Positions 10,125-19,275 of a DNA stretch of 64,000 bases are shown here, in pieces. The DNA is from Bacteroidota bacterium (lineage in GTDB: Bacteria; Bacteroidota; Bacteroidia; AKYH767-A; 2013-40CM-41-45): assembly GCA_003389385.1 (NCBI GenBank), contig QQVM01000020.1:186001-250000 (forward strand). The letters run 5' to 3'. Under the pieces are notes generated by a model, which had not been told where the DNA came from, searched no databases, and saw only the letters and a program-made list of their open reading frames with translations. Positions within the stretch are counted from its first letter, which is position 1; every line of letters starts with the position of its first letter. A program made the position numbers and the translations under genes.

Positions 10125-13100
10125 CTATTGCTGTTGAGCAATTGTAATAGGGTAGGAAGCAGTGCTCACATGTTTGCCGGATGTGTCAGATACAAACAGG
10201 AACAGTCTTAGGTTTTTTCCCCGGCCGGGCACTTTAAAACTTACGCGTTTATTTTTGTCATCCTGTATGAAATCAATCTTCATCTCCAGAAAATCTTCTG
10301 CACAAAGCATCCATTCAAGATTGAGTTTTTTGCCGTTCAGGTCCTCTAAAATTGCATAATATGTTGCTTCCTGTCCACGGGTGACTTTATCTGAAGCTGA
10401 AAATATGTATACATCCTTTACAGGAAATTCTAACTTCTTCCCAGTCCATTTTTCCCTTAATGCATAATATGATTTTTTTACCCGGTCTTTGTGATCCGTG
10501 AGACCAAACCATGTATAAGATCCTTCCATTCTGTCGCGCCATGAATAGGCGATACCTCCAATGTTAAATCCTTTTTTTCCTTCCACATGCCTGTCCCAGC
10601 GTTCTGTATAAAGCTTTGCCTTGACAGAGCCTGGATCTTCCAATACACGTCCATGCCTGTCATGCTTGCTGAAATAAGTATCCCAATATCCCTGCGGACC
10701 ATATTCGGAAACCAGATAAGGCCTAAGTGTATCGAACATATATTGGACATCATTCAATGCTTCGAGCTGATCATCATAATATGAATTGATGCCAACTGCA
10801 TCCACAGAAGGTGCCCTTTGTGCAAAGCCGTAAATCTCTCCTGGAAGTTGATGCGAATTTTCAGCGACCGAAAAAACCGGATGGTTCGGATCTGCAATGC
10901 GGATTTTAATTGTAAGAGATTCTATGAAGTCCAAATATGCGTTCCTGACCAGAGTAAGGTAAGGTTGTCCGAACTTGTGCTTGCTCAATCCCCATACTTC
11001 ATTACCAAGACACCAGCTCAATACCGCAGGTTCATTCTTGAACTTCTCCACATTTGCAAGCACTTCAGCTTCGAGTTTCTTCAGCTTTGCCTTGTCAGCA
11101 TAATAGTCAATGTCCTGATCAAACCAAAAACCATACATCACTTTGAGGTTTTTCTCATGTGCGACATTGAGGATATTCTGATCATACGCTGAAATTCCAT
11201 ATCTGCGTATGGTATTTGCACCCATTAATCGAATTTTTTCAAAATCTTCCTCCAGCTTCTTGCGTGTAAGTGGAACATTGCCGTCTCTCCAGTCGGAATG
11301 CGTATTATATGCAATTCCTCTGATATAAAACTCATTGTTGTCGATAAAGAGTTTAAATTCCGGATACTTTCCTTTGACAAATGTTTTTTGGATATTGTTT
11401 TTTACATCCGAGGAACTTAAAACCGGAATGGATGAATAATTAAAGCTATGGGTTAGGAATTTACTTTTAATATTTTCACTCAATATGGAAGCCAGTGTTT
11501 TGTCATTGTGAAATGTCCAGTCTATTCTTGTTGATCCGTCAGCCGGTCTCCACTTGGTGGCACCCCAATGCGGGTCTTCATCACTGCAGAAGAAAACGAC
11601 TGAACGTATCTCGGGATAATTATTTTTAATTTTGCTAAGGGCATCTTTAAACCATTCAGCCCTATTGCCTCCAAAGCCTGTGGTGCCAAACTCAGATAGC
11701 ATTACAGGTTTTTTATATTTACGCAGCTTTTCTGAAAAAGGCTTGTAAAGAGCTTCAAAGTCAACCCACACACCGTTGGAATTTGCCAGACCGTAGTTCA
11801 GGTTTGTCACACCAATCCAGTCTACAAATTCATCTCCGGGATAATATTTTTCAAGTTTATCCTCTTCCCATGGATTCCAAACCCAAGTAACATTTGTTGC
11901 ACCAAGCCGGTTGAAATATTTTACTATATAATGATGGGCTTTGATAAATTCATCGGGTGTATTACCCCCTGATTCATAAGACCAGGAATAGGAGGGATTG
12001 TCCATCTCATGTGCAAAGCGCAGCATCACAGGTTCATTCAGATTCCTGATTTTTTCAGCATATGCATGTATGTATTTGTCTAGCTTGCCTTCTGTAATTG
12101 CAAGAAACACTTTCCAGTTGACGCTCAAATAAGGATCATCTTTAAATTCCGGAAAGTTGCTTGTATAGGGTTCCCATGTAATCATGGGTATAGATCCTGA
12201 TTTGCGTATTTCTCTGAACAGTTTTTCCGGAAAGTCTTTCAGGCTTGCAGGGCCCCAGTGCTGATAAATAGAAACAATATTAAACTTAACATCAATGGAT
12301 TTTTCAATTTCATGCACCGGAGACATATTATTTTGTCGGTCTGTATTCGGTGAGTAAACGCCAAAATAAAATCCTCCGTATTCTTTTTCAATGTCTGCAC
12401 TTATGATTGCAGACTCAGGAAGATCGATGCTGTCCGGCAGACTGCTAAATCCGATAGCTAAAAAAGGAATGAGTATACCCGCAGCAAATGCAAATCGTCT
12501 TAACTGACGAACAAGACCGCGGTACATGATATTCAGCCTGTAAAACAACTGGTCTGTCATATTCTCAATGCTGTGATGTGAGCTGAATTTATTAATGAGT
12601 TTTTGTTGCGATAAAATTACACATATTGTAAGCAATAATCCATTTATCCCTGCAAAGGATGCCATGGCTATGCTGTATGGATTCCAGTCGATATTGAGCC
12701 CGTAGCCAATACAGCCAAAACAAAATAACGCTGCTATAATATTCGGAATGCTTTGTTTCCATTCATTATTTATTTCATCATCTTTGGGAGTGGGAATATA
12801 AGGGATTCGAACTCTCAGAATTGTTGTAAAAAATCCAAGCAGATAAATCCACCAGGTTCCAAACCTGAGTACACCTCCTGTCAGATTCAAACTTCTTTCA
12901 TGTTCTTCAATGAGCCATTTTTGCATATACAAGCGGATGCACAGTGCTACAGTGAACAATGGAACAAAGCGAATGAAAAACTCTTTCATGTCTAGTGTCC
13001 AGGCCACATCTGCATAGATAAGTGCCAGCGATGGAACGATAATGTCAATCAGCGTGATAAATCCGTATAAATAATACATCGGCAAGGTGAAATAATGCAC

Positions 13101-14153
13101 TTTTTGAAAAGTGCTGAACTTCCTGAATTTACTGATGAAAGTCGTAAACAATAATTCAAAGGTGCCTCTTGACCACTTTAACTGTTGTTTGTAATAAGCG
13201 GACAGGCTGAAAGGAACAAGTCCTTTAGAAAGAATTTCAGGAATATAAACAGACTTCCACCCTTGTGCGTGAAGCTTCATTGCAGTATGCATGTCTTCAG
13301 AAAGTCCTGCCGCATGTCCTCCGATTGATTCAAGTGCTTTACGCCTGAAGCTGCAATTCGCTCCTATAGCCTGAACTGTACCCAGGGAATGCATCCCCAT
13401 CATCATGGGCCCGTAAAAAGAATAGGTCTGCTCGGCTGCGCCTTTGGCTACAAAGCTATCATTGTGATTGCTGTATCCCTGAACACATTGTACGAATCCG
13501 ACATTTTCATCCTGAAAATAAGGCAGTACCCTGTCAATAAACTGCGGTACCGGCACATGGTCGGGATCCAATATGATGCATATTTCACCTTCAGATTGCT
13601 TTAATGCGTTGTTGATGTTTCCGGCCTTTGCATCGATTTTTACTTTTCGTGTAACATGGATCACCCCGAGTTCATGACACATTTGTCTCACCTCTGGATC
13701 ATCGGCTTCATCACACAGATAATTTTTATGAGTATGCCGGATGTTTACCATTGCTGTGAGCGTTCTCTTTAACATGTCCTTCGGCTCACCCGCACAATAG
13801 GTCGTAAATATGTCGACTGTGTATTTTTGTTCACTTTTTGTTTTGGGAGGGACAGCTATGTGTGAATAATGGAACCATTCATGATTCCATCTCAACAGCT
13901 TGAATACAAGTGCAACCGATAAAAGTGTGTACAATACCGGGTGACCGATATGATTGTCACTGAAAAACCACCAGAGAAAATTTATTGTCAGTGCTACGCC
14001 AATGATACTGAGTATCCTGATGCAGAGGACTTCTTTTTTTTCGGGTATCGGCGCCTTCTTGATAAGCTCAAGCTTTCGAGAAGGTGTACTCTTAACAAGC
14101 AATTCATTTACTTCCTGCATGATTGAAAAAAAATCTAATGTGGATTTATTCAT
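10125..14153 (-). CDS. GT2 polysaccharide synthase fused to GH26-like and GH2-like hydrolase domains
   Basis: A 1342-residue three-part fusion. Residues 45-90 hold two membrane helices. Residues 110-340 are a family 2 glycosyltransferase of the cellulose-synthase type with DPD (196-198), SED (285-287) and QQLKW (323-327, the QxxRW-type motif with K for R), followed by several more helices to about 575. Residues 590-890 resemble GH26 (RFAHEMD with likely acid/base E716; LSEFG with likely nucleophile E821). Residues 930-1240 resemble the TIM barrel of GH2 (GNEVW E1052; VSEYG E1150), followed by a beta-rich tail. By family the GT part would polymerise a beta-glycan at the inner membrane while both hydrolase domains face the periplasm. 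Polymer identity is unknown; GH26 suggests mannan or mixed beta-glucan. It stands alone, with no BcsB-like partner visible. Confidence 0.88.
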   Translation of the reverse strand: MNKSTLDFFSIMQEVNELLVKSTPSRKLELIKKAPIPEKKEVLCIRILSIIGVALTINFLWWFFSDNHIGHPVLYTLLSVALVFKLLRWNHEWFHYSHIAVPPKTKSEQKYTVDIFTTYCAGEPKDMLKRTLTAMVNIRHTHKNYLCDEADDPEVRQMCHELGVIHVTRKVKIDAKAGNINNALKQSEGEICIILDPDHVPVPQFIDRVLPYFQDENVGFVQCVQGYSNHNDSFVAKGAAEQTYSFYGPMMMGMHSLGTVQAIGANCSFRRKALESIGGHAAGLSEDMHTAMKLHAQGWKSVYIPEILSKGLVPFSLSAYYKQQLKWSRGTFELLFTTFISKFRKFSTFQKVHYFTLPMYYLYGFITLIDIIVPSLALIYADVAWTLDMKEFFIRFVPLFTVALCIRLYMQKWLIEEHERSLNLTGGVLRFGTWWIYLLGFFTTILRVRIPYIPTPKDDEINNEWKQSIPNIIAALFCFGCIGYGLNIDWNPYSIAMASFAGINGLLLTICVILSQQKLINKFSSHHSIENMTDQLFYRLNIMYRGLVRQLRRFAFAAGILIPFLAIGFSSLPDSIDLPESAIISADIEKEYGGFYFGVYSPNTDRQNNMSPVHEIEKSIDVKFNIVSIYQHWGPASLKDFPEKLFREIRKSGSIPMITWEPYTSNFPEFKDDPYLSVNWKVFLAITEGKLDKYIHAYAEKIRNLNEPVMLRFAHEMDNPSYSWSYESGGNTPDEFIKAHHYIVKYFNRLGATNVTWVWNPWEEDKLEKYYPGDEFVDWIGVTNLNYGLANSNGVWVDFEALYKPFSEKLRKYKKPVMLSEFGTTGFGGNRAEWFKDALSKIKNNYPEIRSVVFFCSDEDPHWGATKWRPADGSTRIDWTFHNDKTLASILSENIKSKFLTHSFNYSSIPVLSSSDVKNNIQKTFVKGKYPEFKLFIDNNEFYIRGIAYNTHSDWRDGNVPLTRKKLEEDFEKIRLMGANTIRRYGISAYDQNILNVAHEKNLKVMYGFWFDQDIDYYADKAKLKKLEAEVLANVEKFKNEPAVLSWCLGNEVWGLSKHKFGQPYLTLVRNAYLDFIESLTIKIRIADPNHPVFSVAENSHQLPGEIYGFAQRAPSVDAVGINSYYDDQLEALNDVQYMFDTLRPYLVSEYGPQGYWDTYFSKHDRHGRVLEDPGSVKAKLYTERWDRHVEGKKGFNIGGIAYSWRDRMEGSYTWFGLTDHKDRVKKSYYALREKWTGKKLEFPVKDVYIFSASDKVTRGQEATYYAILEDLNGKKLNLEWMLCAEDFLEMKIDFIQDDKNKRVSFKVPGRGKNLRLFLFVSDTSGKHVSTASYPITIAQQQ

Positions 14154-14530
14154 CGCTTGAATAAATAATCCACCAGGTTAAACAAAGATTTTAACAGCTT
14201 GTGTGCGGCAGAAAATGTTTCAGATTAGTTGATAATGGTTCATGCCTGATTCTGCCATTGACACGTTTACAAGTTAAAAAAAATATCAGTAATAAAAATT
14301 TATTCGTAGATATAATGTCTTTCCCTTCATAAAATCGCCAATATTTTTTGTATCAGGTTCATTGTTTGCCATGGTAAAATACTGTGAGTAAAGGCTTTTG
14401 TGCAGATTTTAGACGGAAATCCTTAAGATTGAATTAGACTAAATGAAATAAATAAAAAATATTTATAGTTTTTGTCATCCAGGTAAATAAGGGGCTATAT
14501 CTTAATTACAATTATGACAAGAAGTTTTAT
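14154..14530. other. Intergenic region of 377 bp
   Basis: AT-rich spacer between two minus-strand genes. It should contain the promoter of the GT2 fusion gene. I see no convincing hairpin, ORF or RNA gene in it. Confidence 0.5.
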
Positions 14531-14962
14531 TTAATCCTTAATTATATGTTCAGGTTTTCTGCCAAGTAGTTTGCCAATGACAGCTCCGGTGATGGTTGAC
14601 ATTATAATGGTGACAATTACGTCTGTTACAAGCATGTTAAACATCATGATATTGGTAGTGCCGTACATGATTAGATCATAAGAAAGGCTAATAAAGAAAC
14701 CCATGATTGCGCCGAGTTTAGCGCCATCAGAGGCATTCCTTATGTTTGCAAATTGTCCGAAAATTACGGAGTAAAAAATACCCCAGGTCAGGTTGCCCGC
14801 AATCAGTGGGATGAAGTCTGGCATTTCTTTCTGAACACCGCTCGCAGAACCGGTACTTGCCATCATGAAATCCATTAAGAGTATTCCGTAAAACAACCAT
14901 CCCAGAAAAAAGAACATGATTCCGCCGACCAGTCCGGCTACAACAATTTTGCTGCTTTTCAT
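14531..14962 (-). CDS. Small four-helix membrane protein of unknown function
   Basis: 143 residues with four predicted transmembrane segments (about 6-30, 50-70, 83-105, 110-132) and a short charged C-terminus. Glycines are frequent within helices (GLVGGIMFFFLGW, GAVIGKLLG). It vaguely resembles DUF1761-type membrane proteins, but I cannot confirm a family. It stands alone, 135 bp from the next minus-strand gene. Function unknown. Confidence 0.6.
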   Translation of the reverse strand: MKSSKIVVAGLVGGIMFFFLGWLFYGILLMDFMMASTGSASGVQKEMPDFIPLIAGNLTWGIFYSVIFGQFANIRNASDGAKLGAIMGFFISLSYDLIMYGTTNIMMFNMLVTDVIVTIIMSTITGAVIGKLLGRKPEHIIKD

Positions 14963-15097
14963 TTTGTGTTGGTTTTATCTTTTTGTGAAGAATAGAATTT
15001 CCTTTACTTTCAAAGGTTGTATAAATAAAAAGAAAGATATAAGCGCGTAGTGAAAAGTTTTGAACAAATTATAATTCAGCAATGCTGTCTTGCATTA

Positions 15098-15739
15098 TTA
15101 TCTGAAAAATATTCTGATGCCTGTGCCGAATACAAGGATTTCCTCAAGCCCTAATTCTCCGACATTCGGAACAATGCTGACCAAATAAGCATCATTTGTG
15201 CTGATTTCAAAGTATGATTCAAATTTCAGATTAAGCTTTCCAGATTCTCCGCGAATGGCAGAAGATATAAAAAATCCTTCCCTCAATGCTGTAGAAAACC
15301 AGTAATAATTTGGCGGATAATCGTTTGAAGAGGTGAAATTTTTCATGAAGAACTCTTTCCCGGTCGTATAACTGAGATATAATCCCGTTTGAACAGGAAT
15401 AAAACTGAGTTTCTGCACTGGAATTGAAAATGGTTCATAGGAGATCTTCAGAGTGAAAATATGAAGAGGGTCCAAGCTGAATTTTTCAGGAACATATCCG
15501 TATAGTAAATCAAATGATATTTTATTTTTCAAGACCTGGTAGCCTGGTCCTGCCGAAATCATTCCGATTCCTCCGGCGAATTGGGCCGTAACCCGATGTG
15601 GAAGAAGAGGATTCGGTTTTATAGCTGCTTTTTGAATAGGATTTTCTTTTTCCGGAGCAATGTTATTTAAATCATCACAAGCACTGTTGAATGACATGAA
15701 CATGATTCCTGCAAGTATGGTCAATGCTCTGTATGTCAT
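15098..15739 (-). CDS. Uncharacterised envelope protein, lipoprotein-like
   Basis: 213 residues. The N-terminus MTYRALTILAGIMFMSFNSAC has a lipobox-like end, so it may be a lipoprotein. The rest is beta-rich with alternating hydrophobic strands (GIGMISAGPGYQVL, FSLDPLHIFTLKISYEPF) and ends in FGTGIRIFFR, consistent with an outer-membrane barrel or a soluble beta fold. It starts 4 bp inside the end of the metallophosphoesterase gene, so the two are probably cotranscribed and translationally coupled. Function unknown. Confidence 0.6.
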   Translation of the reverse strand: MTYRALTILAGIMFMSFNSACDDLNNIAPEKENPIQKAAIKPNPLLPHRVTAQFAGGIGMISAGPGYQVLKNKISFDLLYGYVPEKFSLDPLHIFTLKISYEPFSIPVQKLSFIPVQTGLYLSYTTGKEFFMKNFTSSNDYPPNYYWFSTALREGFFISSAIRGESGKLNLKFESYFEISTNDAYLVSIVPNVGELGLEEILVFGTGIRIFFR

Positions 15740-16539
15740 AAATCTATTTTTTGAAAACTGAAACCTTCCCTGTCAAGACTTAATACAACAAAGCAATCTT
15801 TTTTAGGGCTGCTGGAGTTGAGATAAGTGACTCCGTCATTGAAAGGTGTATTGATCTGGAAGTTATGGTTATGCCCGTGCATGACGAGTAAAAGTTTTTC
15901 GGACCGGGCCATTGCATTCGCAAACTGATTACTCAAGGCCGGATCGAAGTCTCTGTCATATGGGGCTACATGGCAAATAACAAGAATATCTCTCACCTCA
16001 TCTCCGGTTTGAAGTTCAGCATCCAGCCAATTCATATCAGGAACATTGCCGTTAAAGCCGTATTCAAGTCCGTTGGTATTGACAAATATGTATTTAACTG
16101 AGTCATGGATAAATGAAAAATCAAGAGGGCCGTACATTTCCCTGAATACTTCGTCACCGTTTGCCAGTATATCATGATTGCCAATCACTGCCAGATATGG
16201 AAAACTCATCCTGCTCAGTCTCTCGTGCATCCACTCATATTCTCTTAACAGTCCGAAGTCCGAGAGGTCGCCGGAAACAATAACAAAGTCGATATCTTGT
16301 ATTTGATTTATTACTTCAGTGAATTCAGAGACGTCAGCGTAAAATCTTTGTGTATCTCCTATGAAGCCGATTTTATAACTCTGCTTATTTCCACCGTTTA
16401 GTATTTTGTAAATGGCTTTGGCATTCAGGTCACGGTATTCAGGTTTAATTCTTACTTCATTCGGACTAAATTCGAATTTTCCGCATGAAAGGAATATGAT
16501 TATTGTTGAAATAAAACCTATCAAAAAAAAGTTTTTCAT
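15736..16539 (-). CDS. Metallophosphoesterase lipoprotein (calcineurin-like)
   Basis: 267 residues with all the blocks of the calcineurin-like phosphoesterase fold: GDT (about 60), SGDLSDFG (GDxxD), GNHD, ICHVAPYD and MHGHNHNF (GHxH). These bind a dinuclear metal centre. The N-terminus FFLIGFISTIIIFLSC is a lipoprotein signal, placing the enzyme in the periplasm or on the outer membrane. Substrate unknown; family members hydrolyse phosphomonoesters, diesters or nucleotides. The gene overlaps the following uncharacterised gene by 4 bp, so the partner may act with it. Confidence 0.85.
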   Translation of the reverse strand: MKNFFLIGFISTIIIFLSCGKFEFSPNEVRIKPEYRDLNAKAIYKILNGGNKQSYKIGFIGDTQRFYADVSEFTEVINQIQDIDFVIVSGDLSDFGLLREYEWMHERLSRMSFPYLAVIGNHDILANGDEVFREMYGPLDFSFIHDSVKYIFVNTNGLEYGFNGNVPDMNWLDAELQTGDEVRDILVICHVAPYDRDFDPALSNQFANAMARSEKLLLVMHGHNHNFQINTPFNDGVTYLNSSSPKKDCFVVLSLDREGFSFQKIDL

Positions 16540-16765
16540 TCACTTAATATAATTAAAAAAATCCATCTAAAAAAAATCTCTAAATGAAGGAGATATTTCT
16601 AAAATTACATAAAGTCTATGCCCTGATGATTTAAAAGAAACTCATGGATACAATTGATTGTAACTGTGGATTCAGAAAGTCGCCGGAATATCTATGTTTT
16701 CAACAGAGTACATTGGTTGTGCTCTTACCCCGAACTCCGAACTAGTATTTCGAACCCTAACCAGT

Positions 16766-17821
16766 TCAGGGTTTTGCAAATGCAGGATTAGTAAGGAAAT
16801 TGTAATCTGTCAGTGTTTTCAGGAATGCGATAATGTCGTCCATATCCTGTTGTGTCATTCTTCCTTTTACACTGGTGCGAAGGTTTGCGTCAAGATTTTG
16901 AGGGTAATGAAATCCGGTGTTGTAGTGATCCATGACTTCCTGTAAAGTGAAAAATCTTCCATCATGCATGTATGGCGCTGTCACTTCGATGTTTCTAAGA
17001 CTTGGCGTTTTAAATTTGCCAATATCACTGGCAAGCAAAGTGATTCTGGCTCTGCCACTGTCTGCAGCGATTGAATCCAGTCCTGTGTTCCTGAACTCAA
17101 AGTCGGTAAATGTGCTTCCCATAGTGTGACAGTGCACACAATCCCCTTTAAAAGGATCGGCATATAAATCCATGCCTCTTTGTTCCTGGGCGGTAAACGA
17201 ATCGAGTCCGCGCCTTACGCGGTCAAATTTTGAATCACCCGAAACCATAGTGCGCTCAAACTGGGCAATCGCTTTCATGATCATCGGTGTAGTGACTGTA
17301 CTTGATCCAAATGCTTTCCTGAACAATTCCGGGTACTCCGGATGAGCATTGAGTTCCTGAATTACATTAGCCAGGTCTTCGTGCATTTCCACCGGATTCT
17401 GGATCGGTCCGATCACTTGTGATTCCAGGTCTGCAGCGCCACCGTCCCAGAAGAAATTGCTGGCATAGCCAAGATTGAACAATGGCATTGCATTTCTGTC
17501 ACCGGGTATTCTGTCAATTCCAATGCTAAACTGTATTGTGCTGTCTGAAAATCCGAAATGTTGCTTGTGACAATCTGCGCAGGCCATTGTATTATCGCCC
17601 GAAAGAATTGGGTCGTAAAATAGTTTCCTGCCCAATGCAATCCCTTCTTCCGTCATTGGGTTATTTGCTGGAATTGGCATTGCAGGTAAGCCTGGAGGAA
17701 TATCGAGAATGTAATGCGAATGATTGTGTCCGTCTCCCGGATCTATAACATCATCTTCTTTTTTCTTGCAGGCAATGATTACAAAGCCGGCCAGCAATGC
17801 TGTCAGTAATAATTTACGCAT
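16766..17821 (-). CDS. Diheme cytochrome c peroxidase family protein, MbnH-like (copy 1)
   Basis: 351 residues with an N-terminal lipoprotein signal (LLTALLAGFVIIAC). Two c-type heme motifs, CADCH and CVHCH, and the MauG/CcpA superfamily block FKTPSLRNIEVTAPYMHDGR are present. The family either reduces peroxide or oxidises protein side chains. It follows the MbnP-like gene by only 4 bp, the arrangement known for MbnP/MbnH, where the diheme enzyme oxidises a Trp of its MbnP partner to kynurenine to build a copper site. I therefore favour an MbnH-like protein-modifying role over a classical peroxidase. A second, diverged pair lies at 40780-42592. Confidence 0.85.
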   Translation of the reverse strand: MRKLLLTALLAGFVIIACKKKEDDVIDPGDGHNHSHYILDIPPGLPAMPIPANNPMTEEGIALGRKLFYDPILSGDNTMACADCHKQHFGFSDSTIQFSIGIDRIPGDRNAMPLFNLGYASNFFWDGGAADLESQVIGPIQNPVEMHEDLANVIQELNAHPEYPELFRKAFGSSTVTTPMIMKAIAQFERTMVSGDSKFDRVRRGLDSFTAQEQRGMDLYADPFKGDCVHCHTMGSTFTDFEFRNTGLDSIAADSGRARITLLASDIGKFKTPSLRNIEVTAPYMHDGRFFTLQEVMDHYNTGFHYPQNLDANLRTSVKGRMTQQDMDDIIAFLKTLTDYNFLTNPAFAKP

Positions 17822-17825
17822 TTGA

Positions 17826-18602
17826 TTATTCAGATCTGTCGTATGAGAATGAATTCTGGAAGTTTTCGAAAAGGGAAGTCAGCCAGTCGCGGTCATCCAC
17901 ACTTGAGGATTGCCGGATGTTATTACCGTTGAATTCCACAGTATGAGTGGATCCGTAGAGTGAATTGAGGTCAAAGTTCAGATAAAGCTTCTTTTCATTA
18001 TTATCAATTCTGAGAGCTCCAATTGGAAGTTCTATCTGTGCAAGCACAGGGTCAGTACCATAGTGGTATAACAGGGGCTCAATGCTGCCGGTGCTGTCCA
18101 TGAAATCTCCTTCATGCTTGAAAAATATATAGCCGGTATTCCAAGTCCAAATCATCCCATGCACCGGATCAAGATCTCCGTCCTGCGCGCCTGTATGATT
18201 TCTAACCGGATCAACTCCAAGATAAAATCGGATTCGGTTATAAGTCCCGTTCGGAACTACATTGCCGTAAATTCTGCATGTTGAATCGACTTTCGCATTG
18301 ATCAGATCGTAATTATTGAATTTGAATTCTGAACTGTCGTCTTTGATTAAAACCACATTTGTGACATAATACTTCAGCATGTCTACCTGGTAGTTATTCC
18401 CGGCCGCATTCGTGTAAAGCCTTTGGCCAAATTGAATTTCCTGTCCACCCGCAAGATTTCTGAAAAAGATGGTAAGCTTACCGCTGGTGCCCGGATTAAC
18501 AGGAACCGGATCTTCGTTCTTTTTCTTGCAGGATCCAAAAGCAATGGAGAACAAAACTGCATAAATCAGCAGACTGACAGCTGAGGCTGAGTAGGATTTC
18601 AT
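17826..18602 (-). CDS. MbnP family lipoprotein (copy 1)
   Basis: The ORF opens at 18707, but Met36 (18602) starts a proper lipoprotein signal (SLLIYAVLFSIAFGSC), so I use 18602 (258 residues). The family signature is clear: YYVTNVVLI, GVDPVRNHTGAQ, and the WTWNTGYIFFKHEGDF block in which a Trp is the expected oxidation target in characterised MbnP. MbnP proteins are periplasmic copper-binding partners of MbnH-type diheme oxidases, here encoded 4 bp downstream. Copper binding is inferred from the family. The promoter region is shared divergently with the stress block starting at 18802. Confidence 0.82.
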   Translation of the reverse strand: MKSYSASAVSLLIYAVLFSIAFGSCKKKNEDPVPVNPGTSGKLTIFFRNLAGGQEIQFGQRLYTNAAGNNYQVDMLKYYVTNVVLIKDDSSEFKFNNYDLINAKVDSTCRIYGNVVPNGTYNRIRFYLGVDPVRNHTGAQDGDLDPVHGMIWTWNTGYIFFKHEGDFMDSTGSIEPLLYHYGTDPVLAQIELPIGALRIDNNEKKLYLNFDLNSLYGSTHTVEFNGNNIRQSSSVDDRDWLTSLFENFQNSFSYDRSE

Positions 18603-18696
18603 GGACTCGTAAATATGAGGAATACTTTCGCTAAAGTAAGAAAAAAAGCGTAAATTTCCTGTAGTGAGAGTGAAGCATGATTTTAGAGTAATCATG

Positions 18697-18711
18697 ATGA
18701 ATGTCATTCAT
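18697..18711. promoter_or_regulatory. Palindrome midway between divergent genes
   Basis: ATGAATG-T-CATTCAT is a perfect 7-1-7 inverted repeat. It overlaps TGATGAATGTCA (18695-18706), which fits TGAY-N4-RTCA. It lies 95 bp from both the mbnP-like start at 18602 and the DUF2267 start at 18802, so it could serve both directions. Confidence 0.45.
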
Positions 18712-18717
18712 TTCAGA

Positions 18718-18760
18718 TGTGAAAGGTCAGATGCAATTAGATTCGGCCTTATTATCTTTA
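18718..18760 (+). promoter_or_regulatory. Candidate FNR-type promoter of the stress block
   Basis: TGTGAAAGGTCA (18718-18729; one perfect RTCA half-site) lies exactly 35 bp, start to start, ahead of TATCTTTA (18753-18760), a TAnnTTTG-like -7 element. This is the same geometry as the stronger FNR boxes in the window. The DUF2267 start is at 18802. Confidence 0.4.
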
Positions 18761-18801
18761 TAAGTACTAAAAAGCATTAAAAATATTTTAAAATCATCGA
18801 T

Positions 18802-19248
18802 ATGTCGCTACTGTTTGAAACCTACACTCACAAGGGCAATGAATTCCTGAATCATGTGTCTTCCTTCCTCACAATTAAGGAAAAATCCAGATCCGGGAGG
18901 ATCACAAGATGTGTCCTGAAAACTTTGCGAGACCGGCTCACACATGCTGAATCACTTCAATTACTCGCACAGCTTCCAATGGCCATCAAAGCACTATATG
19001 TGGACGGATGGAAATATTCTGAAAAGCCCAATAAAATAAAGACCATGCAGGAATTTATTGACGAAGTAATAAGGACAGACGGTAATTCTGCCTGGAAGGA
19101 TTTTTCCAGCGAAGAAGAAGTGATCGAAGGGATTAATGCTGTTTTCAAAACTTTGGCAATTTATGTGTCTCCGGGTGAAATAGAAGATGTGATGGCTGTT
19201 TTGCCAAGAGAACTGAAAATAATGCTAACCGAATCCATCATGTATTGA
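18802..19248 (+). CDS. DUF2267 domain protein
   Basis: 148 residues, almost entirely a DUF2267 domain: an alpha-helical repeat with LRDRLTHAESLQLLAQLP and the C-terminal AVLPRELKIML block. DUF2267 proteins are small cytosolic proteins often encoded with universal stress proteins and Hsp20 in low-oxygen regulons; biochemical function is not established. It is the first gene of a plus-strand series (DUF2267, baeRF3, USP, M50 protease) with gaps of 27, 56 and 66 bp, probably one operon. Regulation by the candidate FNR promoter upstream is inferred. Confidence 0.8.
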   Translation: MSLLFETYTHKGNEFLNHVSSFLTIKEKSRSGRITRCVLKTLRDRLTHAESLQLLAQLPMAIKALYVDGWKYSEKPNKIKTMQEFIDEVIRTDGNSAWKDFSSEEEVIEGINAVFKTLAIYVSPGEIEDVMAVLPRELKIMLTESIMY

Positions 19249-19275
19249 TTTGTAATATTTAAAAATGCAATAATT

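Noticed and set aside
16694-16945. 83-residue plus-strand ORF at the end of the diheme gene
   Set aside because: It runs antisense through a well-supported conserved gene and has no recognisable motif.
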